DNA of 64,000 nucleotides from Symbiodinium natans. Lineage: Eukaryota > Sar > Dinophyceae > Suessiales > Symbiodiniaceae. The stretch lies in NCBI GenBank assembly GCA_905221605.1, contig CAJNDS010002246.1, positions 252,001 through 316,000 of the forward strand. Reading direction: 5' to 3'. Below, one piece after another: positions 17,992 to 29,400 of this stretch. The first letter of the stretch is position 1, and each line of letters starts with the position of its first letter. Position numbers and translations under genes: made by a program. The notes below the pieces were generated by a model. The model was not told the origin of the DNA. It did no database searches and worked only from the letters and a program-made list of their open reading frames with translations.

Positions 17992-18351
17992 GGGGCTGGG
18001 CTGGGGCTGGGGCTGGGGTGGGGCTGGGGCTGGGGCTCTGGGCTGTGGGGCTCAGGGCTGGGCTGGGCTGGGACTGGGGCTGGGGTGGGGCTGAACCTGC
18101 CACTAAAACCAAGGTTGGGCCTCAGCTTAAAGCTGGGCTTTGCGAGCCAATTTCGATTGGGCCCGGCCTCCCACTTTGGATTAATTTACTTAATCTCTGT
18201 TTGTCAGCTGTTTAGACAAATATCTTGGAAAATTCAGATTGATACCACATACAATTTCTATTTATTTTGTCTTGAGGGTTTAGGTTTAGGGTTTAGGGTT
18301 TAGGGTTTAGGGTTTAGGGTTTAGGGTTTAAGGTTTAGGGTTTAGGGTTTA

Positions 18352-18605
18352 GGCCGTCATGACTGCCGCCGACACGTCTCTTGTCTCTGTCGGAGTCAGG
18401 AATCTCTTGGCCCTCTGGAGGGTTGTGCCGAATTGCCTGGCGGATTCTCCGCGCGAGTCAAACGTGTGGAGCTCGTCCTGACTGGAGGACAAAGAGAGCA
18501 TCTGGTGGGCCAACACCGAGGTCTTCAAAGTCGTCATGCTCCTCACCTCTTTGACGGCCGCCACGCCGTTTGCGAAGGGTGTGCCCACTGTGGCCAACTT
18601 ATAAC
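18352..18605 (-). CDS. Exon island, probably same minus gene as the coiled-coil exons
   Basis: Minus frame of about 84 codons: LATVGTPFANGVAAVKEVRS, MTTLKTSVLAHQMLSLSSSQ, DELHTFDSRGESARQFGTTL, QRAKRFLTPTETRDVSAAVM. It is bounded upstream by a family G element (from about 18600) and downstream by a TTTAGGG array that begins in its last codons. Helical and polar. No family assigned. Confidence 0.6.
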
Positions 18606-18709
18606 CCAATTATAAACTTATTCGGGCGCTTAACGGGCTGATAAGTGGGTTTTATAAGTACAGTTAATTATAACTGGTGAGTAAGTACCAGTACCATGAA
18701 CCTCCAAGT
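18600..18709. mobile_element. Family G element
   Basis: Right end AGTACCATGAACCTCCAAGT with internal palindromic TATAAGTACAGTTAATTATAACTG; the left end is shortened. Other copies: 33950-34033 and 40550-40668. Confidence 0.75.
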
Positions 18710-19075
18710 ACAGCAGGTGTTGAGGGGGGGGCGGGGGGGGGGGGGGGGGAGGGGTCGGGGAGTTTGGAGCAGCAAGGGCGAGGTCCGGTTTTGCTGGGGG
18801 TTGGATCCTAAAAGTCCTAATCCCAAAACCGAAGCCCTAAACCCTAAACCTTAAACCCCAAATTCGCCAGCTGTAGGGTTTTTAGGGAAACCTCTCCCCC
18901 CTCTGTGGGGTTTGGTTTTGGGGGGAGTGTGTATCATTGAGGGCCGGGGGGGGGGGGGGGGTTTCGAGAACGCGGAGCGCGGGCACATACGAAGCGTAAA
19001 ACCGCAAAAACCCTGTAAACCCTGTATACCCTGCAAACCTTGCAAATCCTGTAGTAAAACCTGAAAGCACTCAAC

Positions 19076-19162
19076 CCTAACCCTAAACCCTAAACCCTAA
19101 ACCCTAAACCCTAAACCCTAAACCCTAAACCCTAAACCCTAAACCCTAAACCCTAAACCCTC
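19076..19162 (-). repeat. CCCTAAA array
   Basis: About 12 units. A small direct repeat CTGAAGCCT (19162-19170 and 19186-19194) flanks the degenerate tail. Confidence 0.9.
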
Positions 19163-19194
19163 TGAAGCCTAAACCCTAACCCCCCCTGAAGCCT

Positions 19195-19538
19195 CTAATC
19201 CAAAAACACCCTGCCCGGCGGAACTCCGGGCCTTCACACAAGGCGCCGCCGACCTCCGGCCTTGCCCCACAGGGACTCCACGGGGCCCCACAGGTTTAGG
19301 GTTTAGGGTTTAGGCTGACCATTGTTATAAGGGTTTCGGGCTTGGGGTTTTGGCCCTGAGCCCTAATTGAGCCCTAAACCCTAGCCCTAAACCCTAAACC
19401 CTAAACCCTAAACCCTAAACCCTAAACCCTTTGTCCGACAGGGCCCTCAGATCCCCATGCGCTCCGCAGCCGGCCTCGGTCCAAGCAGAAGGAGCGGCTC
19501 GCCACGGTCAGCGGAGGCGGCCGACACTTCGAGAACCT
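19195..19538. CDS. Two exon islands, strand unresolved
   Basis: 19195-19290 reads PEVGGALCEGPEFRRAGCFW on minus. 19430-19538 reads RPRSKQKERLATVSGGGRHF on plus or LEVSAASADRGEPLLLLGPR on minus. CCCTAAA arrays lie between. Block context favours minus. Confidence 0.4.
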
Positions 19539-19607
19539 GGTTTAGGGTTTAGGGTTTAGGGTTTAGGGTTCAGGATGATTTGGGGGCTCAGGATTGAGGG
19601 CGAAGGC

Positions 19608-19640
<33 letters not shown>

Positions 19641-19785
19641 TGCTCAGGGCTTGAGAGGTTCTTGGACTGAGGTCTCAGGGCTTGAGTTGTGCACTAGGTT
19701 TCGTAAGGCTGTCAGTCAAGCGTGCCTGCAAGGGAAAAGCCCCGAGAGCTGGATCAAAGTGTCAGATTGGCTTCTGGGTAGCCCA

Positions 19786-20009
19786 ATAACCATATTTCAA
19801 TAAGGGCACCCTTTTTGCTAGGCTGCCCAGTAACCAAGGCTTGAAAAGGGTGCCCTTTTTTTGCTTAAAGGGGTTGATAAGGGAGCCTAAACCCCCCCCC
19901 AAAAAAGGGGATAAGGGTACTACTGGGCATCCTAGTTTGGGGTTGGCTACTTTATCAGGGAACCCATAAGCAAAACAACAAGGGTAAAAAGGGTACCACT
20001 GGGCTACCA
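19786..20009. mobile_element. Nested family E elements
   Basis: The outer element (GGTAGCCCAATAACC...CCACTGGGCTACC) is split by an inner one at 19818-19935 (CTAGGCTGCCCAG...CTGGGCATCCTAG). Removing the inner copy restores the outer core AAGGGCACCCTTTTTG/TTTGGGGTTGGC. Confidence 0.85.
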
Positions 20010-20363
20010 AGGTTTTGGGCTTTAGGGGGCATTTGGTTTGAGGGGTAGAGAGGCCAACTCTCAGCTGAAGAGGAAGAGCCCCCGATCCTAAATCCTAAGC
20101 CTATACTGTAGGACGCAGTTGGGGTTGAGGGTTTATAGGGCTGGGCTTAGGACGGTTTTGGCTAGAGCCTGGGGTTCTGCCAAGGCTGTAGCCCCCCCAA
20201 ACAATGTAGACACACGAGAGCTTGCTGTCCCTGTTGGCCCCAAACCCAAAAAACCCCAAAACCCTCGACCCTCCCCAAGACCCGAAACCTTAAACTCTAA
20301 ACCCTAAACCCTTCCCCCTCTTGGGGCGTAGGGTTATGTCTCCCTCAACCCTAAACCCCCCAT

Positions 20364-20483
20364 CACACGAGCCACGGGCTCTTTTTGAGAGACGTGCCTG
20401 CCGGGCCCACGTAGGGATGAGGTGAGGCCTGGGCAACGCGATGGCTGGTTTAGACGAGGTTCCTCCGCAACCTTCAACCTCTA
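20364..20483 (-). CDS. Exon island
   Basis: Minus frame of 40 codons: LEVEGCGGTSSKPAIALPRP, HLIPTWARQARLSKRARGSC. A short plus frame starting with ATG (MAGLDEVPPQPSTSKE, 20442) overlaps but is less convincing. Confidence 0.5.
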
Positions 20484-20867
20484 AAGAGTTTAGGGTCTAG
20501 GGTTTAGGGTTTAGCTAGGGTTTAGGGGTTAGGGTCTAGGGTTTAGGGTTCAGGGGAAGGTCCTTTTGTTATCCAGGCTTTTCAGGGTTGATACGGTTCA
20601 AGAGCTTACCGCTCCCAAGCAATATGAACCTTGAACCCAGCAGCCCTGTCTCAGGGTGTATATCATCTTAGCGGAACTTGGAACCCTAGCAAAAACCTTC
20701 ATTTTAGCTGTTTCTTAGGACCGAACTTTAAGAATTCTTCCCAAGCATCCCCAAGCTTTAGGGTTTAGGGTTTAGGGTTTTGGGTTTAGGGTTTAGGGTA
20801 ATAAGGGCTTACCAGGTTGCTTCCGTGGTCGCTTAGAGGGTTTTCTCAGGGCTCGTCTCTAGTGACC

Positions 20868-21114
20868 TAGGGAAAACACGGCAACCTGCTGCTTGACTCG
20901 GACTCATCAAGGAAGCTCCGAAACAGAAGGAAAACCATACCTAGGGTTTAGGGTTCAGGGTATAGGGTTTAGGGTTACTGGAGATCCTAGCGCGAAGGAT
21001 TTAGCAGCCTGCTGGTTTTGGGCCGGGATTTACGACCTGAAGTGTATCCTCAGCCACACTCAACCCTGACAATGATCATTGCACGAGCCTGTCTCCTCTG
21101 AACACCCCCTCCCC

Positions 21115-21145
<31 letters not shown>

Positions 21146-21320
21146 AAAAGACCAACAACGACAGGAACAAAAACTCACCTAGTCTTGGACTTCAAGGAGC
21201 CTAAACAATCAGCAGCTGAAGGGAGCATGTGCCTGCCTTAAGATTCGGAGGTTGGAACCATGAGCCCCTAGTACAAGCCGTTATGCCCTTGCGTAGAGGG
21301 ATCCGCAGCATGGGCCCTTT
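20868..21320 (-). CDS. Three exon islands, minus block
   Basis: 20868-20940 reads MVFLLFRSFLDESESSSRLP. 21020-21070 reads LSVAEDTLQ followed by a GTCGTAAAT donor. 21208-21320 reads PMLRIPLRKGITACTRGSWF, QPPNLKAGTCSLQLLIV. A C15+/A13 homopolymer junction (21109-21145) lies between. Plus frames also exist, for example DLAACWFWAGIYDLKCILSH at 21000-21070. Confidence 0.4.
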
Positions 21321-21483
21321 ACTTTTTATAGGGTTTGGGGTTTAGGGTTTAGGGCTTAGGGTTTAGGGTATAGTGTAGAGAAGGGTTCATAGTGGTGGTA
21401 TTAGCCCTTTGAAAGCAATTCATGAATAGGTTTCCCTTATAACGAAAGGCGGGAAGTTCGCAATTGTCCCAAGTGGTCTCTAG

Positions 21484-23368
21484 GATGCCTGGATGCCAGG
21501 GTGTGGAGTTGAGGGACTTAGGGCGCAGTGTATCGGATCTGCTTTAGGGCCAACGCGTGCAGAACCGACAGACAGACAGGTACACATTTAGGGTTTAGGA
21601 TTTAGGGTTTCGGGCTTAGGGTTTGGGGGAGAGACACACAGACCCACACAGACACCGAGGCACTGACAGAGACAGAGAGACAAGGAGACAAAGGCAGAAG
21701 ACAGACACACAAAACAACAACAAAAACACATGTGGGTTTCCAAAATTAAGGGACCCCTCATATAGACCCCAAACGTCGGATTCCCTTATAATCAGGACCC
21801 CAAGAAGGTATACCCCTAATTTCGGGAAACCCCCCAACCCAGACCTATTGGGAGGATCGAAAAAATAGACCCCCTTGAGGCTTCCTTAAAATGACCCAAT
21901 AGTAGCATAGGGAACTATTTGGGTACTGCTGGGGGTTCCATTTTTTGGACCCTAAACCCTAAACCCTAAACCCTAAACCCCAAGCCCTAGGAGCCTTGGC
22001 TTCCGCGCGCACCCGCGGAAATTGAGGCGGAGGCGGTCAGGACCAGCACGGGGCCACAGGCAACCTATGGCTGGGGTTTAGGGTTTAGGGTTTAGGGTTT
22101 AGGGTTTAGGGTTTAGGGTTTAGGGGTTAGGGGTTAGGGGTTAGGTGTTTAGGGTTTAGGTTTTCGGGCTTAGGGTTTAGAGTTTAGGGTTTAGGGTTTA
22201 CGGTTTAGGGATCAGGGTTTGGCTTCAGAGCGAGGGTTGACTGGTTTAGGGAGATTGGAGATCGGCCCATGGACACAACAACCCTAAAACCCGAAACCCT
22301 AAACCCTAAAACCTAAATCGCAGTGCCATCGCGCCTCCTCCGCCGCCTCCAACCAAGCTCTCAAGTGGCCTGGGCATCAGCACTCGTCTCGGTACACGTG
22401 CGTTCACGGGCTCCCGGTCAATGGGGTTTAGGGTTTAGGGTTTAGGGTTTCGGGTTTAGGGCTTAGGCGGTTGAGTGTAGTGTTTCGCTTTCTGGTATCT
22501 GGGTCCCCTGATCTTTTTGAATTATGAGTCCTTCTTGGCTTAACTATGAGAACAACTCGAACATGAAGACGCGTCTTAGTCCCAAGAATAACTGAGGAAC
22601 AAAACAGGTACCCTTTTGGCTTGAAGGGGCTTAGTTCTAACGGAACCAATGCCCTTTAAAAAAGTGAATCTAGGATGGCCCTCAAAACCCTCTGAACAAA
22701 TCTTCCTGAACATGATCCTCCGAAACCCAATAAGAGAAAATATGCAATATCCCAAGGGCCTACATAATTATGAAAAAAGGAGCCCGTGGAGTTGCAAGCG
22801 GGGAACCCTGAACGATAGACCACTTTAAGCTCTACACTCTAAACTCTCAACCCTAAACCCTAAACCTCGTCCTAAAGCTCGTTTAGGACATCTTTAGGAG
22901 CTTCTATGGGTGGAGATACGGGAGTTCGCCAGGGAGGGGGGGGGGGGTTCAGAAAATTCAGAGAATAGGTCTTCCCGGCTTAAGGTTTCCAAAGATAGGG
23001 ATACCCCTTTTGGGGGGCCATGTATTTTGGAGCTACATCAGGGGACTCCTTCTTTGGGAAATGCCCATATGTATGCTACATGTCCATCCAAGGAAGGCAG
23101 GTAGAGTAACCTCTAAACCCTGGGCCCTGAACCTAAACCCAAGGCCCTAAACTCCAAACCCCCAGCTCCCCCTAAACCCTAAACCCTAAACCCTAAACCC
23201 TAAACCCTAAACCCTAAACCCGAAACCCTAACCCTAAACCCCTAAACCCCTAAACCCCTAAGCCCGAGATCCAGCAAGCGACTGAGCGCTGCCGCACAGT
23301 TCGCAGCCGACCTCACAAGGCGGGCGGAGCACGTCGCAAAACGAAAATGATGGATGTGTGTGTGTGTG

Positions 23369-23409
<41 letters not shown>

Positions 23410-26400
23410 TGGGGGGGGGTTAGGGGTTAGGGGTTAGGGGTTAGGGTTTAGGGTTTAGGGTTTAGGGTTTAGGGTTTAGGGTTTAGGGTTTAGGGCCGGG
23501 TTCCGGAAATTGCTCTTCGGGCGGGATCTAGAAATGAGGGTCCTTTTTGGGGCTCTTTTAGAAAACTTTCTGATGCATTGAGGGTACCTCGATTCAGGGA
23601 ATTTTCCCCTGCATGGAGGGCTGGAATTTGTGTAAGAGAGGGGGTTCGTTATAGAGTTTTGGGCCACAGCAAACATGTCGGGATCTTAGGTTAGGGATCA
23701 GGGTTTAGGATTTCGGGTTTAGGGTTTAAGGCTTAGGGCGCTTTAGGTTTCCTTCAGGGTTCTTTAGGTTAGAAGGTTTTTTGGGGTTGGGGGTTGGGGG
23801 TTTTGGGGAGGGTTGGGGAGGGTTGGGCGGGGGGGCGGTGGGGGGGGTGGGGGGCAGGGTTAATCCCCAACCCTCACACACAACCCTAAACCTAAACCCT
23901 ACGCCTTGCGATGTCGTGGTGTAGGTTTAGGGTTTCGGGTTTCGGGTTTATAAGCTCAGGGTTAGGCTCTTATGGTGCTTGCCCAAGAAGCAGCATTGGT
24001 CCGGGACATCGCTGGAGATTCCACGTCCTCTGCTGTTTGCAAGCCAACACAGGTGCTCTCAGTCAACTTCCTCCTCCTCCCAAACCCTTAACCCTTAAAC
24101 CCCGTAAAGGCCTCAAACACTTTTCCCCCATAAGCCCTTATGGTTTAGGGCTTTGCTTTCGAGATATACGGCAGGGCCCCCTAAAGCCCCTAAAACCTAA
24201 ACCCTAAGCCCCAGAAACCAGGGCCCCCCTGAAGCCCTGAGGCCTCCCTAAACCCTAAACCCGAAACCCACCCTAAACCCTAAACCCTAAACCCTAAACC
24301 CACCCTAACCCCTAAACCCTGACTTGCTGCCGCGTGGGCTGTGGAATTTGGATGTAGGGGCCATGGTCGGAGGCTATGTTTGGGATGTGGTTGCTGTAAG
24401 GTTCTAAGGTTTAGGATCACATAGGGTTTATAGGGTTTATAGGGTTTATAGGGTTTATAGGGTTTTGGGTTTAGGGCGTGCCAAACGGAAGCGCGCTTTG
24501 GGAGCGCGCGGTAGTCTGCAGACCTACCCACCCCGACGGCCCACTTACGACTCTCAAGGAGTTTAAGACTTTCTTTTTTTTTACAAAGCATCACATGAGT
24601 GAGAATTAGCCCTTTTGGGGACCTTCACAAGGTGCGTGGACCAGGCACAAAGCTGCAGCAGGGCCAGGACAAGGCCAGAGGCAGGAAGACACCAGTACCG
24701 GGCATTTGCGACGCGCAGACGGAAAGGCGAGGCAGGGTCAGCAAGGACAGCTTGGGTTGGCGCGAAGGGGCTATGGACAGCTCGGGTTGGGCAGAGGGCC
24801 ACGGAAACAGGGCAGGTGTGGAGCAGGCACAAGACTGGTGTGCGGACAGCTTGGCTTGGTGCAGGACCCACAACGTGGATATTTTTTAATATACTGTGAC
24901 AACTGCTGACTCGGCCTCGAGGGTAAGCCAGCCTGGAGGCTAGCTCGGTCGCCCGCCTGGGGCTCCTCGCAGGGTCTCACTGAGCGCTCGACCAGCGCAA
25001 GCCTAGCCCAAAAGACAAGAGAGTGGGGTGGCGGGCGGGTTTAGGGTTCAGGGTTTAGGCTTTAGGGGTGTGGTTTGCTTTGGGGTTCTAGGGTGTAGGG
25101 CTCAATTGGGCAGGGCTGCATAGGGCCCAGACGAGTGTTTGGGAAGGACCATAATTACTTGGCGGCTATAGCGCGCTTGCCGCTCTTTAAACCCTAAACC
25201 CTAAACCCTGAATCCTAAACCCTAAACCCTCAACCCTAAATCCTAAACCCTAAACCCTAAGTTTACGCTGGAGGCCTAAACCCTAAACCCTAAACCCTAA
25301 ACCCTAAACCCTAAACCCTAAACCCTAAACCCTAAACCCTAAACCCTGAACATGACTATAGTGCTGTAAAACCCCTCAGTCGGCCCAACACCGAATCCCG
25401 GGGGCGGCACCTTCCGCTCCGGCTCAATTCCTCTGTTGCTCTGCGGTTTAGGGTTTAGGGTTTAGGGTTTAGGGTTTAGGGTTTAGGGTTTAGGGTTTAG
25501 GGTTTAGGGTTTAGGGTCTAGGGTTTAGGGTTTCGGGCTTAGGCTTCAGGGTTTCGGGCTCTAAAAGGTTCGAAAGGGTTGAGGGCTTATTGGGGTTTAC
25601 AAGGGCTCATAGAGTTTGAGGCTTAGTGTTGAGGGTTTATCGGGCTTTGGGTTGAGGGTTTAAGGGGGTTTAAAGGGTTTCTGGAGTTTAAGGTTTAGGG
25701 TTTAGGGTTCAGGGTTCAGGGTTTAGGGTTGAGGGTGGGGGAGTTCGGGTGGAGGGTGCAGTTGGGCATGAGGGAGTAGGGCTTAGGGCTTTCAACCTCA
25801 GCCTTATGGGTACTTATATACCCAGGCGAAATCTCGGAACAAAACACGGTGCCCCTGGCCTGTAAGGGAACCTATATAAACCCTCCCAAACAAAAAGGGC
25901 AATAAAAGTTCTCTGGGTCCTAGTATCAGTAGGCAGGGATTTCAGGTTCCCAGGATGGGTTTATGAATACTGCGGGAGCTACCTGTGAAGATCTGTACTC
26001 TTGCAGCAAGTGCTAGAATTCGCCGTTGTTCTGGGTGTCACTTCGCGGGCCAGATCCCTACCACCACCGCGCCCCCCCCCTCCCCCCCTCGCCCCCTCCT
26101 CCCCCTAAACCCTAAACCCTAAACCCCAAACCCTAAACCCTAAACCCTAGAGTCCAAGCACTAAACCCTAAGCCCCAAACCCTAAACCCTGAACCCCCCT
26201 AAACCCTAAAACCCTGACACCCCAAACCTTGGGAGATCCGAAGTTCGGCCGTGAAAAAAAACATGTTCAGAGCCTCTTGGGTGCCAAAAACAAGGCCTCT
26301 AGGGTGCCAAAAACAAGGCCTCTTGGGTGCCAAAAACAAGGCCTCTTGGGTGCCAAAAACAAGGCCCAAAGGCAAGACAACCTAGGAATCAAAAGGGTGC

Positions 26401-29400
26401 CCCCTTTTGAGTGAGTGAGTGAGTGAGTGAGTGGACGGCCTGGGGTGCACTCCGGCCAACGGAAACGTTCCCTCCCGCCATCTCTTCCCCCCTCCGCTTG
26501 CGTCATTGGGGAGGTCCGGCAAGAGTTCGACGCTCCGAGCCCCTCAATCCGAGCTGGAAAAACGCCACCCGAACCTCCATGGGCCCGCCCCCCCAAGCCG
26601 GGCGGCTTGGGTTGGATTTGGGCACTTAGGCAAGACAGCCCACTTCACAGGAACAGAAACTCTTCCCCTTGCGATCCCTCACAAAGGTACTAAGCTGGGG
26701 GCATTGGCTCGGAGACAGGGCTTGGGGTGCGGGGTGGTCGTACCAAACACGCACACACGCACCGGCAGCAAGACTAAGGGAAAAAGCAAGTTCAGCTAAT
26801 CCCCTTTTGGCTGCACAAACTCCAACAGTATCCCCTTGGCATGCGGGGTAATGCCTGCAACTCAAGGCACCGCCCCCGACCAGAAGGGGGGGGGGTGCCC
26901 CCTTTTTGGCTTGAAGGGGCTTGTAAGGGAACCCAAACCCTAAAATAGGAGTCGGGGCCTACTCCGGGTCCCAGTAGCCCTAAACCCTAAACCCTAAACC
27001 CTAAACCCTAAACCCTAAACCCTAAACCCTAAACCGAAACCCTAAACCCTAAACCTTCAAAAAGGAATGAGGGCCTACTCTAGGAACTATTGGCAATTAT
27101 TCCGACCCCTGGATTCTCCTAGAAAATAGGAAGGTGCAGCCGGTTCAAGACCCCGACTCGGAACTCTACTAACCCTCGAGCTTGGCTTTGTTTAGGGTTT
27201 AGGGTTTGGGGTTTAGGGTTTAGGGTTTAGGGCTTGAGGCTTAGGGCTTAGGGGCTTTTAAACTTTGTATGAAACCTTCGCGTGCGATGATCAGCGGGCA
27301 GTTGCGGTGGAGGCTTCTGTGCAGGGCTCAAGGTTGACGATTTTTCAACCCTCTGCAAACATGTTCCTGGCTCTGATCCTCCTAAACCCAAAACCCAAAA
27401 CCCAAAACCCAAAACCCTCAACCCTAAACCCTGAACCCTAAACCCTAAATCCTAAACTCCAAGACCCAAGAAGGGAACTAAGGCCTACCCCAGGGGTGCA
27501 GGATGATGAATCTCTAAATAAACCCTAAGCCCGAAGCCAGCCCTAAACCCTAAGCCCTAAACCCTAAACCCTAAACCCTAAACCCTAAACCCTAAACCAA
27601 TCTCAGGAGACTTCAAACCTTAGCCAGAAGACTCTTCACGGGGGCTTTGAACTCCTGACTTCCCAAACAGGTCAAAGGTTAGCCTAAACCCTAAACCCTA
27701 AACCCTAAACCCTAAACCCTAAACCCTAAACCTAAACCCTAAACCCTAATATGGCTCCTTAATATGGGCCCGAAATACAACCCAAGGGCCCACATTGCGG
27801 GAAGGGGCAATGAACTAGACTTAGAAACCCCACAAACCCTAAACCCTAGGCCTTTTCGCCCCAACACCATGAGACCATGTGCCAACCTCGCAAGACTCAA
27901 CCCCAAAAAGGTTTAGGGTCTAGGGTTCTACGTACCCCCGCAAGGGTCTACGGTTTAGGGTGTGTCAACGGCTGAGCAAACTTGCGGAACCTCAGTAGCC
28001 TGAAATCCTACGGCCTCAAGGGGTAGGGTTCAGGGCTTATAGGGTTTACAGGGTTTCGAGGGTTTATCGGGTTTATGGGGCTTATAGGGTTTAGGGGCTC
28101 TGAGGGCGTAGGGTCACTCTTTGCACGCCGAGGCGGCAGACACCTGGCCCGTTTCCAGCAGGCGCTTTCCCTGGCAAAGGCACGAAGCCCGAAGGACCTG
28201 CGGCTCATGAGATTCAGGGGTTTCCCTACTGCCCCTAAACCCTAAACCCTAAACCCTAAACCCTAAACCCTAAACCCTAAACCCTAAACCCTCCCCCCCT
28301 CTATAATCCCTTCTTAAGGACTGTTACTTGTTAAGGGGAAACAGGCCAACCTAAACTCATGGGTTTCCCTCCTATACCCCCCAAGCCCAAGGTTCCCCCC
28401 TTTAAAAAAAAGGCTTAGGGTTTAGGGTTTAGGGTTTAGGGTTTAGGGTTTAGGGTTTAGGGTTTAGGGTTTAGGGTTTAGGGTTTAGGGTTTAGGGTTT
28501 AGGGTTTAGGGCTGAGGGTTTAGGGTTTAGGGCTTAGGCTTAATTATCCTAAATAGCCTTCATTATGGGGGAAACCTAGGCTATCCTCACCCCATAATTC
28601 TTACAGTAGTTGCGTGCTCCCTTTGTATGGGCTCTTAAACGGGGACCCCTTATATAACCCTTTTCTGCCTTGTACAACCCAAGGGCCCATACTTCAGAAC
28701 CCTTGAAAGGAGGTAGGGCGCTCATAGCTAGCCTTAGAATAGACCCTGGACCCAAAGCCTTCTATCAAGCAGTGAGCGCCCAACACAGGTCCGAGGTATT
28801 ACTGTCATGATCCTGGACCCTAAACCCTAAACCCTAAACCCTAAACCCTAAACCCTAAACCCTAAACCCTAAACCCTAAACCCTAAACCCTAAACCCTAA
28901 ACCCTAAACCTACAGAATCTGTTTGAATCCCTGACGATCCATTAAGCAAGCTTCAAAGTGCCCACAGAAGCCAGACAGGCTGAGTTCGGCGTTCTGGCTC
29001 TTCCCCGAACCCTAAACCTAAACCCTAAACCCTAAGCCCTAAGCCCGAAGCCCTAAGCCCTAAGCCCTAAGCCCGAAGCCCTACACCCTAAGCCCTAAGC
29101 CCTCCGCCCGAGCCTGCACATCTGCTCCCGCGGCCCGCAAGGCCTCACGCATTGCGGGACGTGGACTCACGGGGTTTAGGGTGTAGGGTTTAGGGTTTAG
29201 GGTTTAGGGTTTAGGGTTTAGGGTTGATGAACTTAAGGGCGTTTAGGGTTTGGAGGCCTGGGGTTGGACTTCCGGTTTGGAGGGCTTAGGGTTTAGGGTT
29301 TAGGTTTGAGGGGACTAGGGTTTGGGGCATGCAGCTTCTTGTTTGGAGGGCGACTTCAATGGATTTCATATTGTCTCCTTCTGAAGTTGAAGCTAGGGCT

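Larger units (their letters stand above)
17118..18277. repeat. Long repeat unit bounded by TTTAGGG arrays (relative at about 58768-59400)
   Basis: Left end TTTATAGAAATTGTATAGGG with CGAAA(A/C)GTTTTGA repeats; right end ACCACATACAATTTCTATTT...TTTTGTCTTGAGGG. Both ends match the segment at 58768-59400, and in both places TTTAGGG units sit immediately outside. The middle differs: here it contains GGGGCT arrays and the coiled-coil exons. Confidence 0.75.

Noticed and set aside
24599-24899. Antisense pair of real proteins
   Set aside because: Four or more overlapping frames on both strands over a degenerate GACAGCTTGGGTTGG-type repeat; no frame stands out.
26272-26363. CRISPR-like regular repeat
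   Set aside because: The 23 bp units are directly adjacent with no spacers, and the genome is eukaryotic.
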